Counted from the first letter of the stretch, positions 1 to 5,399 are shown. The stretch is 5,581 bases of DNA from Promethearchaeota archaeon (GCA_016839865.1 JAEOTN010000052.1:1-5581); one strand, 5' to 3'. Translations and numbers: made by a program. Notes: generated by a model from the sequence alone, not told the origin.

Positions 1-465
1 AGGAGTGCAATTAAATTCTCTCCATTCTTGCAGAAAGGATATAAAATCCTTCAAGATATTGAAGTTTCCAATATAAATGGAAATTTCAAGAGTGGAATCG
101 TGCGTTATGTTGCAGAATTTTTTCAGCTATCTAAAGAAGGAAAAAACAAGTATTGTCGAAGTAAAAGGAATAATTCAGTAGAAAAGGTTCCTAAGGTGTT
201 TTTGTGGGAATTAATCGCTTTTCTGATAATAGGAGTTTTAGTCATTGGATATGATATAGCTCTTCTAAGCTGGTATCCAACACACACTTCAGCTGTATTT
301 AATATCTCTTTCTTCAGCATTACTGCTGTATTCTATACAATTCTTGTTATCCTAACTCTTATTCTAAAGAAGAGAACGGATAAATGGTTAGAGGGTTTTA
401 GACAGATTACGGATTGGGGTAAAAATATTGAAAACACTTCTGTTAAATCTCTGAACGGGGAGTAA
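1..465 (+). CDS. Two-helix membrane protein of unknown function, 5' end off the window
   Basis: The frame is open from the first base to the TAA at 463-465 and shows 154 residues. It has no in-frame ATG; the only nearby start-like codon is a TTG at 28 with no ribosome binding site. The true start therefore most likely lies upstream and this is a C-terminal part. Visible residues 1-65 are soluble and become lysine/arginine-rich at about 45-63. Two hydrophobic helices follow, at about 67-90 and 98-122, with a short loop between them and a KKR stop-transfer cluster at 123-125. A soluble tail of about 30 residues ends the protein. I do not recognise a family. The stop is 7 bases before the winged-helix gene at 473, so the two are probably co-transcribed. 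It could be a membrane partner or sensor for that regulator, but this rests on position only. Confidence 0.7.
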   Translation, partial: RSAIKFSPFLQKGYKILQDIEVSNINGNFKSGIVRYVAEFFQLSKEGKNKYCRSKRNNSVEKVPKVFLWELIAFLIIGVLVIGYDIALLSWYPTHTSAVFNISFFSITAVFYTILVILTLILKKRTDKWLEGFRQITDWGKNIENTSVKSLNGE

Positions 466-472
466 ACACACT

Positions 473-742
473 ATGGGACCAACAACTAGAAGAACTAAAT
501 ATGAAATTTGGGCAGAAATTCTCGAAGTTTGCCTAAAATCTCCTCGATCCCAAAGTTGGATATTGAGAGAACTCAGACTTAAAACTGTAAATGCAAAAGA
601 AGCTCTTGATTTTTTATCTGAACGCGGATTAATCGAAATGATTCATCTAGAAAACAGTAAATGGGATGGATATAGAACTACAATCCTTGGAAAACAAGCA
701 TTACATGATTTTTACAAATTACTTCGGCACTATTTTCAATAA
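473..742 (+). CDS. Small winged-helix DNA-binding protein (archaeal type)
   Basis: This 89-residue protein has the layout of short archaeal winged-helix regulators (HTH_45-like). A first helix starts with YEIWAEILEVC (about 10-20). A helix-turn-helix follows at about 27-52: SWILRELRL, a turn, then KEALDFLSERGLIE. A wing lies at about 53-70, ending in YRTTILGKQAL, and a C-terminal helix at about 71-89 may mediate dimerisation. It has no ligand or metal domain. The ATG is preceded by GGGGAG (457-462) at a spacing of 10 bases, a plausible ribosome binding site inside the end of the upstream gene. The 7-base gap suggests an operon with the membrane protein. A likely role is a local transcriptional regulator, but its target is not visible. 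The fold is fairly sure; the regulatory role is inferred. Confidence 0.8.
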   Translation: MGPTTRRTKYEIWAEILEVCLKSPRSQSWILRELRLKTVNAKEALDFLSERGLIEMIHLENSKWDGYRTTILGKQALHDFYKLLRHYFQ

Positions 743-752
743 TCTCTTTTTC
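743..752 (+). terminator. T-rich tract after the winged-helix gene
   Basis: A pyrimidine tract with five consecutive T (747-751) starts directly after the TAA of the winged-helix gene. Archaeal RNA polymerase can stop at such T-tracts without a hairpin. It precedes the TATA-like box of the next gene, which fits separate transcription units. It is short, so termination may be partial. Confidence 0.35.
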
Positions 753-763
753 TAGTTGTCTAG

Positions 764-773
764 TATTTTAATA
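764..773 (+). promoter_or_regulatory. TATA-like box for the alpha/beta hydrolase gene
   Basis: TATTTTAATA is centred about 28 bases before the ATG at 796. Archaeal TATA boxes lie about 26-27 bases before the transcription start, so the start would fall at or next to the ATG and the mRNA would be leaderless. No Shine-Dalgarno sequence lies between the box and the ATG, which agrees with that. Confidence 0.5.
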
Positions 774-795
774 ACTTGTAAAGCGACCTTGAAGT

Positions 796-1575
796 ATGTC
801 AAAAATTGTTGTAAACGATATTGAGATGTATTACGAAATCAGTGGTCAAGGGGAACCTTTAGTATTGATCCATGGATTAGGTTCTAGTACTCGTGATTGG
901 GAAGATTTCATCCCGTTATTACCGAATTTTCAAATTATCACTCTAGATTTACGAGGACACGGTCAAACAACCAAACCTAAAGGTCCATACAGTATAAAGA
1001 TGTTTGCAAATGATATTATCACCCTTCTTAAGCACCTTGATATCGATTCTGCTCATGTGTTAGGAATTTCCCTCGGGGGTGCAATTGCTTTACAAATATC
1101 AGTAGACTATCCCGATTCAGTAAAGAGCACAACAATAATCAATTCAACAGCAGAAATTCTTCTGGATTCCTTTAAAATGAAGATGGAGGCTTTCAAACGG
1201 AAGCTCATCGTGAAATTAGTAGGAATGAAAAAAATGGGAGAAGTATTAGCTCCTAGATTATTTATTAAACCTGAACAAGAGGAGCAACGACAGAAACTGA
1301 TAACAAGATGGGCAGAGAATGATAAAAAAGCCTATTTGTCAGCTATGGGGGCACTCATGGGATGGAGTGTCATGAAAGATTTACCGAATATCAAATGTCC
1401 TGCACTAGTAGTAGGTTCCGATGGCGATTATTCCACATCAGAAGTCAAGAAAGAATATACTACATTAATCCCAAATGCGAAATTTGTAGAAATTCAGGAT
1501 GCAAGACACGCAGTTACTGCTGAAAAACCCCAAGAATTATCAAAAATTGTATTAGAATTTCTTTCTACCATTTAA
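796..1575 (+). CDS. Alpha/beta-fold hydrolase
   Basis: This 259-residue protein is the usual length for a single-domain alpha/beta hydrolase. Landmarks appear in family order: the oxyanion-hole HGLGSS motif (residues 26-31), the DLRGHGQT strand-turn (51-58), the nucleophile elbow GISLGG with Ser92, a helical cap at about 120-195, the acid region GSDGD (Asp209 or Asp211) and catalytic His238 in DARHAV. The triad is complete, so it should be an active esterase, lipase or C-C/C-X hydrolase; the substrate cannot be read from sequence. It has no signal peptide, so it is cytoplasmic. The ATG lacks a Shine-Dalgarno sequence but sits the right distance from a TATA-like box for leaderless expression. 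It appears to be its own transcription unit: 53 bases separate it from the gene upstream and 128 from the gene downstream. A link to the corrinoid unit is not shown. Confidence 0.93.
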   Translation: MSKIVVNDIEMYYEISGQGEPLVLIHGLGSSTRDWEDFIPLLPNFQIITLDLRGHGQTTKPKGPYSIKMFANDIITLLKHLDIDSAHVLGISLGGAIALQISVDYPDSVKSTTIINSTAEILLDSFKMKMEAFKRKLIVKLVGMKKMGEVLAPRLFIKPEQEEQRQKLITRWAENDKKAYLSAMGALMGWSVMKDLPNIKCPALVVGSDGDYSTSEVKKEYTTLIPNAKFVEIQDARHAVTAEKPQELSKIVLEFLSTI

Positions 1576-1652
1576 TCTTCATTATATTATTCTTCGATTG
1601 ACTACTAAACCCATTTTGTCACTATTTTCTAATACTCTTGTGAAGTAATTAT

Positions 1653-1660
1653 TTTTAAAT
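1653..1660 (+). promoter_or_regulatory. TATA-like box for the corrinoid methyl-transfer unit
   Basis: TTTTAAAT lies in the only sizeable intergenic gap on the + strand. A start about 26 bases downstream (near 1683) would give a leader of about 20 bases. That leader would contain GGTG at 1692-1695, which can pair with the CACC of the archaeal 16S 3' end and sits 8 bases before the ATG at 1704. The fit of box, leader and ribosome binding site supports this as the promoter of the three-gene unit. No cobalamin riboswitch-like fold was recognised in the gap. Confidence 0.45.
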
Positions 1661-1703
1661 CCACAGTTGAAAAGTTGTTTAATCTTAAAACGGTGTTAAC
1701 AAT

Positions 1704-1859
1704 ATGGAAGAATGGATGAAAAAACCAAAATACTCCTCCAAAGATGAAATTGCCGTTTCTGTTGGGCGAGTTCTTTGGGGTAAAAAGAATAAGAAATTTT
1801 CAATGCTGAAACTGATTTTTGGATTTATAAAGAAACCAAAGAAAGGAGGAAAGAGGTAA
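1704..1859 (+). CDS. Small basic protein (51 residues) leading the corrinoid unit
   Basis: An ATG at 1704 opens a 51-codon frame ending in TAA at 1857-1859, one base before the ATG of the corrinoid gene. The protein begins MEEWMKKPKYSSKDEIA, has a hydrophobic stretch (SMLKLIFGFI, about 33-42) and ends KKPKKGGKR. It has 16 Lys/Arg against 4 Asp/Glu, a net charge near +12. I recognise no domain. Support for a real gene: a start with GGTG 8 bases upstream, a TATA-like box at 1653-1660, and stop/start spacing that predicts translational coupling. A caution: the last codons are the purine-rich Shine-Dalgarno region of the next gene, so the Lys/Gly/Arg tail may partly reflect that. It could be a small partner of the methyl-transfer proteins, a nucleic-acid or membrane-surface binder, or a coupling leader peptide. 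Function is unknown. Confidence 0.6.
   Translation: MEEWMKKPKYSSKDEIAVSVGRVLWGKKNKKFSMLKLIFGFIKKPKKGGKR
1845..1857 (+). promoter_or_regulatory. Ribosome binding site of the corrinoid gene, inside the small upstream gene
   Basis: GGAGG at 1845-1849 (11 bases before the ATG) and GAGGT at 1853-1857 (3 bases before it) form a purine-rich double Shine-Dalgarno region. It lies within the last codons of the 51-residue gene. Ribosomes finishing that gene would uncover or pass over it, which suggests coupled translation. It is the strongest ribosome binding site in the window and favours the ATG at 1861 over the ATG at 1870. Confidence 0.7.
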
Positions 1860-1860
1860 A

Positions 1861-2499
1861 ATGGTAGATATGGAACAGCTGATCAAAGCAATGGTTGAGA
1901 TCGAAGAAGAGAAGGTATACGACCTTGTTAAAACCCTCCTTGATAAAGGAACCTCTCCCGAAGACATTATAGACTCTTTACGAAAAGGTGTCCAAATTAT
2001 TGGTGAGAAATTTGAGCGCAAGGATTACTTCCTCACAGAGCTCGTAATGGGCGGGGAGATGTTTACACAAGCAACAGAATTAATTAAAGCATCAATGAAA
2101 GCAGGTGAATCTGTCAAAAAAATTGGAAAGATCGTCGTTGGAACAGTTTCTGGAGATGTTCATGACATCGGGAAGAATATTTTTTCTACTTTATGCGAAG
2201 CTGGCGGATTTGAGGTTCATGATCTTGGTGTGGATGTATCTGTTAAAAAATTTCTAGAAACGGTAAAAGAAGTTAAACCCCAAGTAATTGGCTATTCTGG
2301 TTTATTAACTATTGCTTTAGATGCCATGAAGGAGACTACAGAAGCTCTAAAGGCAGCTGGATTACGCGAAGGGGTGAAAATCATTATCGGTGGTCTTCCG
2401 GTAGATGATGCATGGCGTGAAATAGCAGGAGCAGATGCCTATACAGACAGTGCCTTTGAAGGATTGAAAATCGTAAAACAATGGGTGGGGGGGAATTAA
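1861..2499 (+). CDS. Corrinoid (B12-binding) methyl-carrier protein, MtaC/MtbC/MttC type
   Basis: The 212 residues match the two-domain length of methyltransferase corrinoid proteins. Residues 1-85 form the helical B12-binding cap, with the typical GEKFERKDYFLTELVMGGEMF-like segment at 48-68. Residues 88-212 form the Rossmann-like cobalamin domain. The signature GDVHDIGKN at 98-106 places His101 as the lower axial cobalt ligand with Asp99 and Gly104. SGLLT (146-150) and GG (177-178) are the other nucleotide-tail contacts. The protein carries a methyl group on Co(III) between a substrate methyltransferase and an acceptor methyltransferase in the cytoplasm. MtaC, MtbC, MttC and MtgC cannot be told apart by sequence alone, so no symbol is given. 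It is preceded by one base and a strong ribosome binding site, and it overlaps the next gene by 19 bases. Its last codons include a seven-G run (see the separate entry). Confidence 0.95.
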   Translation: MVDMEQLIKAMVEIEEEKVYDLVKTLLDKGTSPEDIIDSLRKGVQIIGEKFERKDYFLTELVMGGEMFTQATELIKASMKAGESVKKIGKIVVGTVSGDVHDIGKNIFSTLCEAGGFEVHDLGVDVSVKKFLETVKEVKPQVIGYSGLLTIALDAMKETTEALKAAGLREGVKIIIGGLPVDDAWREIAGADAYTDSAFEGLKIVKQWVGGN

Positions 2500-3671
2500 C
2501 CATTAAATTTGACTTCAAACCCATAGAAAAAGAAGCAATGACTAGTGTAGAACGTCTTCTAACTGCCATGGCGTTAAAAGAACCGGATCGGGTGCCTGTT
2601 TGGCCTCTTATCGATTTCTTACCTGCTGAATATTTGGACAATATCTCAATTAAGGATATGTTGTATGATCCGGAAAAATCTCAGTGGGGATATGAGTGGT
2701 TGTACCATAAAATGGGTGGATACGACATTGGAATGGCTGGTGGGGCTATGTTTATGCCTTATCACAACCCTTTCCCCGATATGTTTTCCGCTTATTATCT
2801 TGACTGGAAATTACCTGGAAGGTCAATACATGAGAGCGTAGCTCCTCAGTTAGATGAAGCTGCATTGAGTAATCCCTTTTTGAAAGCTGAGGAATATGAC
2901 CGCATTCTTGATGAAGGATTCTTTTGGCTAGCAAATTTTAACAACGATGCGACTATGAAAGATATGCAAAATACTGCAAAAATTGCACCAAAAGTCACTG
3001 AACACACAGTTAGATGGTGGACTCACTATGAAGTGCCGACTTTTAACGATGGAGCTGGATCAACGGTGTTTGATACACTTTCAACTTTTCGCGGTTCCAC
3101 TAATTTTATGAAGGATATTTATCGCTATCCCGATAAGATCAAAGCAATCTGTGACAAATATACCCCCGATTTCATTAAAATGGGGGAGTATGGGGTATCT
3201 CAGCTCCAAGGTAGAACTTTGTTAGTAGGTGCGGTACGTGCAAGCGCTGATTTTTGTTCGATAAAACACTTTGAGGAGCTTTTCTGGCCATATTTCAAAG
3301 AGACTGTGACTGCATATATGAAACAAGGATATATTATTCAGCTTCATATGGACACATCATGGACTGATCGGCTTCATTATTTACTTGAATTACCAAAAGG
3401 AACGATTTATTTACACATGGATGAACGGACAGACATTTTTAAAGCTAAAGAGGTATTAGGAGACCACATGGCGATCGAAGGGAATATCAAGCCAGCTTTA
3501 TTTACTACTGGTTCCCCTCGTCATATTGAAGAAGCAACGAAAAAGATTATTGACGGGTGTGCCGAAGGAGGTGGTCTGTTTGTAGGATCTGAAATTCCAG
3601 ATAATGCAAAACTAGAAAATTTGAAAGCAATGATTGAAACATGCAAGACCTATGGTGCGTACAGAAAATAG
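2481..3671 (+). CDS. UroD/MtaA-family cobalamin methyltransferase
   Basis: The 396 residues fit the uroporphyrinogen decarboxylase/MtaA/MtbA family. Landmarks are MTSVERLLTAM..EPDRVPV at 20-40, then QLHMDTSW (287-294), IYLHMDERTDIFKAKEVLGDHMAIEGNI-like core (309-336) and EIPDNAKLENLKAMIE (371-386). Next to a corrinoid gene it is far more likely a methyl transferase to or from the corrinoid than a haem-pathway decarboxylase. MtaA and MtbA bind zinc through H-x-C and a later Cys. Here the first site reads His289-Met-Asp291 and the later one Gly369-Ser370-Glu371, so both cysteines appear absent. The start at 2481 lies inside the corrinoid gene and has no close Shine-Dalgarno sequence. ATG 2538 would match shorter family members, but no ATG, GTG or TTG lies between. 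The extension (residues 1-19) resembles one I recall in related proteins, so 2481 is preferred. Acceptor and donor are unknown. Confidence 0.88.
   Translation: MGGGELTIKFDFKPIEKEAMTSVERLLTAMALKEPDRVPVWPLIDFLPAEYLDNISIKDMLYDPEKSQWGYEWLYHKMGGYDIGMAGGAMFMPYHNPFPDMFSAYYLDWKLPGRSIHESVAPQLDEAALSNPFLKAEEYDRILDEGFFWLANFNNDATMKDMQNTAKIAPKVTEHTVRWWTHYEVPTFNDGAGSTVFDTLSTFRGSTNFMKDIYRYPDKIKAICDKYTPDFIKMGEYGVSQLQGRTLLVGAVRASADFCSIKHFEELFWPYFKETVTAYMKQGYIIQLHMDTSWTDRLHYLLELPKGTIYLHMDERTDIFKAKEVLGDHMAIEGNIKPALFTTGSPRHIEEATKKIIDGCAEGGGLFVGSEIPDNAKLENLKAMIETCKTYGAYRK
2487..2493 (+). other. Seven-G run with the form of a -1 slippery heptamer
   Basis: In the corrinoid frame the codons are GTG GGG GGG AAT TAA, so the run reads G GGG GGG, the X XXX XXX pattern. 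The corrinoid stop is one codon further on. The methyltransferase frame is -1 relative to the corrinoid frame, and it is open from 2460 on. A one-base backward slip would therefore bypass the stop and join the two proteins in frame. No strong downstream stimulatory structure was found by eye. Simple start-codon overlap and translational coupling is the ordinary alternative. Confidence 0.3.
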
Positions 3672-3701
3672 AATAACTCATTCTATCTCCTTTTCTCTAT
3701 T
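3668..3701 (+). terminator. Hairpin plus pyrimidine tract after the methyltransferase gene
   Basis: ATAGAAT (3668-3674) and ATTCTAT (3680-3686) form a perfect 7-bp stem with a 5-base loop, followed by a C/T-rich tract (CTCCTTTTCTCTATT). The left arm contains the TAG stop at 3669-3671. The stem has only one G-C pair, so the T-rich tract is probably the main signal. The site lies at the meeting point with the converging GNAT gene. Confidence 0.4.
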
Positions 3702-3712
3702 AATTAAATCCC

Positions 3713-4681
3713 TCAAAGAGTATATCTATAGTAAGAAAATGAGAATGGTTTGAAATATTTCAACCAGAATTCCCGTCCAAGGTTATTGACTGATTCGAAA
3801 TCTACACATAATCTTTTTTGACCATTTTCTATCGTCCAATTTACTGCCTGTTCTAAAAGCCGTTTACCAATATCTCTGTTGCGATAGCTTGGGGATACAT
3901 AAAGTCCTGTAATACTAACCGAACCTGGATCTTGGACGATGCTTGACACATCCTCGGCTCCCGATTCGATTTGGATGAATCCAAAAGGTGTTCTAACATC
4001 GAAGGCTAACCAAAAAATATGATCAGGGGAATTTACCCACTTTTTATAAAATTGAATATCCGAGGTTTCTTTATGTAGGAAAATGGGGGCACGTGCAAGG
4101 TATTGTTCAAGTTCCAAACCCAAAGGTGATAGGATATGAAGATCTTTAGTCGTTCCAATTCTAATGTTATAATCTGTATTAATTTTGTCTTGTTTTAGAG
4201 AGAAATTTTTAGCATTCATAATGCCGTCCATCACATATTTTCCGAATCCAAGCCATGAAATCGTCTCTTGTACTAAATCATGGGCAGAAAACACACTAAT
4301 CATATGGAAAGAATAACCACGATCAATCCAAATCGAAGCAAGTTCTTTATACATGTTGTAATATAACTCTGGTCTTGAAGTATCTGCGTAATGTCCCCAT
4401 TCCGGAATATATATTGCATTGATTCGACCTTGATAAGATAGGATTTGCCGTCCGGTGAAGTATCCTATGACTTCTCCATCTTGCATTGCAACTATTCCAG
4501 GATAATTTGAAATCATTTCTTCAAGAAAGTTTCTCATCCGAACTTCTTTTTTGAGATCATCTGGTAGAAATGGAGTCATCTTGTATTGTTTATTATAGCT
4601 TTTTACAGCTAATGACGCAGCAGAATCTAGATGGCTATGCATAAATCTTTGAATCATCACTTTGGAACGTTTAGAAGTCAT
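3713..4681 (-). CDS. GNAT-family N-acetyltransferase with two tandem GNAT-like domains
   Basis: Starting from the ATG at 4681 the protein has 322 residues, about twice a single GNAT domain. Residues 10-160 look like a diverged N-terminal GNAT half (IQRFMHSHLDSAASLAVKSY start; VAMQDGEVIGYFTGR strand pair at 64-78). Residues 172-322 hold the better half. There, ITGLYVSPSYRNRDIGKRLL (257-275) is motif A with the acetyl-CoA pyrophosphate loop R-N-R-D-I-G, where Asp270 replaces the usual Gly. FESVNNLGREFWLKYFKPF (295-313) is motif B. It should transfer an acetyl group from acetyl-CoA to an amine; the substrate is unknown. A TTG at 4708 would add nine residues, but it lies inside the TATA-like box, so the transcript should begin after it. 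The ATG at 4657 is a shorter alternative. The gene appears to be a single transcription unit convergent with the methyltransferase gene. Confidence 0.87.
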   Translation of the reverse strand: MTSKRSKVMIQRFMHSHLDSAASLAVKSYNKQYKMTPFLPDDLKKEVRMRNFLEEMISNYPGIVAMQDGEVIGYFTGRQILSYQGRINAIYIPEWGHYADTSRPELYYNMYKELASIWIDRGYSFHMISVFSAHDLVQETISWLGFGKYVMDGIMNAKNFSLKQDKINTDYNIRIGTTKDLHILSPLGLELEQYLARAPIFLHKETSDIQFYKKWVNSPDHIFWLAFDVRTPFGFIQIESGAEDVSSIVQDPGSVSITGLYVSPSYRNRDIGKRLLEQAVNWTIENGQKRLCVDFESVNNLGREFWLKYFKPFSFSYYRYTL

Positions 4682-4706
4682 ATACAATAAAAAATGACAA
4701 TCCAGC

Positions 4707-4715
4707 AATATAAAA
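4707..4715 (-). promoter_or_regulatory. TATA-like box for the GNAT gene
   Basis: On the - strand TTTTATATT is centred about 30 bases before the ATG at 4681. A transcript start 26-27 bases downstream would give a leader of only a few bases. No Shine-Dalgarno sequence is present, in keeping with a near-leaderless mRNA. The box overlaps the alternative TTG codon at 4708, which argues against that start. Confidence 0.5.
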
Positions 4716-4728
4716 TTACAGAATTGAG

Positions 4729-4735
4729 AAAAAAA
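4729..4735 (-). terminator. T7 tract after the DUF998-like gene
   Basis: Seven consecutive T on the - strand begin 12 bases after the TAA of the membrane-protein gene and precede the TATA-like box of the GNAT gene. This is the form of an archaeal intrinsic terminator. It suggests the two genes are transcribed separately despite lying on the same strand. Confidence 0.45.
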
Positions 4736-4746
4736 TGAATATCATA

Positions 4747-5352
4747 TTATATTTTCTTACGAGGGAGTATTTTCAACGACAGCCACGACATCGCAAAAAT
4801 GAAATAAACCCATTCACTTAGATACACTATCATATTACGTGGAATACTCCCGTACTCCTGGAGTATAAACCCTATAGTAAAAATTAGTGAGAATATTCCG
4901 GCTAAGAGAATAGTAATTGATGAAAGTTTATCAGTGTTAAATTCATGGGCTGCAAGGAAGAAATCTGTTATCGCGCTAAATGCAAAATATATGATTGCTA
5001 TGATTTTGTGTATTTCGTAACTAATTGGCATACTTGGATTAAATGGGAAAATTCCTATAACCAATAAACTAGTTTGTGCAAGCAATGCGAAACACAAAAT
5101 CATATATCGCAAAAATTGTTTTTCGATTTCTTTCGAAATCAAAATCATGAGCAGACTCACGAAAATAGCGATTAATGCTTCCATGATTCCCAAAGCAATA
5201 GTTGCTCCTATCGGACCTGACCCCAAATCGCTAATATAATTAGTCCATGGTCTAAAGGATGTATCAGAAATTAGAAATAAGACTAAAGCTACCACTAATC
5301 CAACATTTCCTGAGATTAGAGTAAGAAATGAATAGAGTTTTTTTTTCGACAT
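4747..5352 (-). CDS. DUF998-like six-helix integral membrane protein
   Basis: The 201-residue protein is almost wholly hydrophobic, with six predicted membrane helices at about 10-29, 48-72, 82-102, 113-135, 143-165 and 173-194. A KKK start and PRKKI end suggest that both termini are cytoplasmic. The motifs NYISDLGSGPIG (38-49) after helix 1 and GIFPFNPSMPISYEIHK (100-116) between helices 3 and 4 are typical of DUF998, a family of unknown function common in archaea and bacteria. The conserved Asp42 and His115 are the most likely functional residues. The ATG at 5352 has no Shine-Dalgarno sequence; a TATA-like box at 5383-5390 would give a leader of about 8 bases. It lies 72 bases downstream of the aldo/keto reductase, and a T-tract lies between them, so it is probably transcribed alone. 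Family assignment is from recalled motifs. Confidence 0.82.
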   Translation of the reverse strand: MSKKKLYSFLTLISGNVGLVVALVLFLISDTSFRPWTNYISDLGSGPIGATIALGIMEALIAIFVSLLMILISKEIEKQFLRYMILCFALLAQTSLLVIGIFPFNPSMPISYEIHKIIAIIYFAFSAITDFFLAAHEFNTDKLSSITILLAGIFSLIFTIGFILQEYGSIPRNMIVYLSEWVYFIFAMSWLSLKILPRKKI

Positions 5353-5367
5353 AATAATTCGTCAATT

Positions 5368-5384
5368 TATGGATCGAACCCATA
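5368..5384. repeat. Short perfect inverted repeat in the DUF998 promoter
   Basis: TATGG (5368-5372) and CCATA (5380-5384) are exact inverted copies around a 7-base centre. The repeat sits between the TATA-like box and the expected start of the DUF998 gene, where a repressor site would be placed. Five-base arms are short enough to occur by chance. Confidence 0.25.
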
Positions 5385-5390
5385 CTTAAA
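5383..5390 (-). promoter_or_regulatory. TATA-like box for the DUF998-like gene
   Basis: TTTAAGTA on the - strand lies about 34 bases before the ATG at 5352, predicting a transcript start near 5360 and a leader of about 8 bases. A short inverted repeat (5368-5384) lies directly downstream, between the box and the expected start. Confidence 0.4.
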
Positions 5391-5399
5391 GCTAATAGT

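Noticed and set aside
123..320. Open frame of 65 codons on the - strand opposite the membrane protein.
   Set aside because: The + strand frame has clear membrane helices and continues to the neighbouring gene; the antisense frame has no such support.
1576..1703. Possible cobalamin riboswitch ahead of the corrinoid unit.
   Set aside because: The gap is only 128 bases, and I could not recognise a B12-box-like element or the expected set of stems. A TATA-like box and short leader explain it better.
1800..2021. Open frame of 73 codons on the - strand opposite the start of the corrinoid gene.
   Set aside because: It is antisense to a clear B12-binding protein, and its low-complexity serine-rich product looks like a reverse translation artefact.
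2384..2641. Open frame of 85 codons on the - strand across the corrinoid/methyltransferase junction.
   Set aside because: It lies opposite two well-supported genes, and its product has no recognisable domain. It is a shadow frame.
2752..2934. Open frame of 60 codons on the - strand inside the methyltransferase gene.
   Set aside because: It is wholly antisense to the conserved methyltransferase and has no promoter or ribosome binding site that I can see.
2538..3671. Shorter methyltransferase starting at the ATG at 2538 (MTSVERLL...).
   Set aside because: Some family members start at this motif, but the upstream KFDFKPIEKEA segment looks like coding sequence of relatives and the ATG at 2481 is the only earlier start. 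It remains possible.
5368..5384. On the - strand, GGTTCGATCC resembles a tRNA T-arm.
   Set aside because: The pairing is offset from a true T-arm, and no acceptor stem, anticodon arm or D-arm surrounds it. It is reported only as an inverted repeat.
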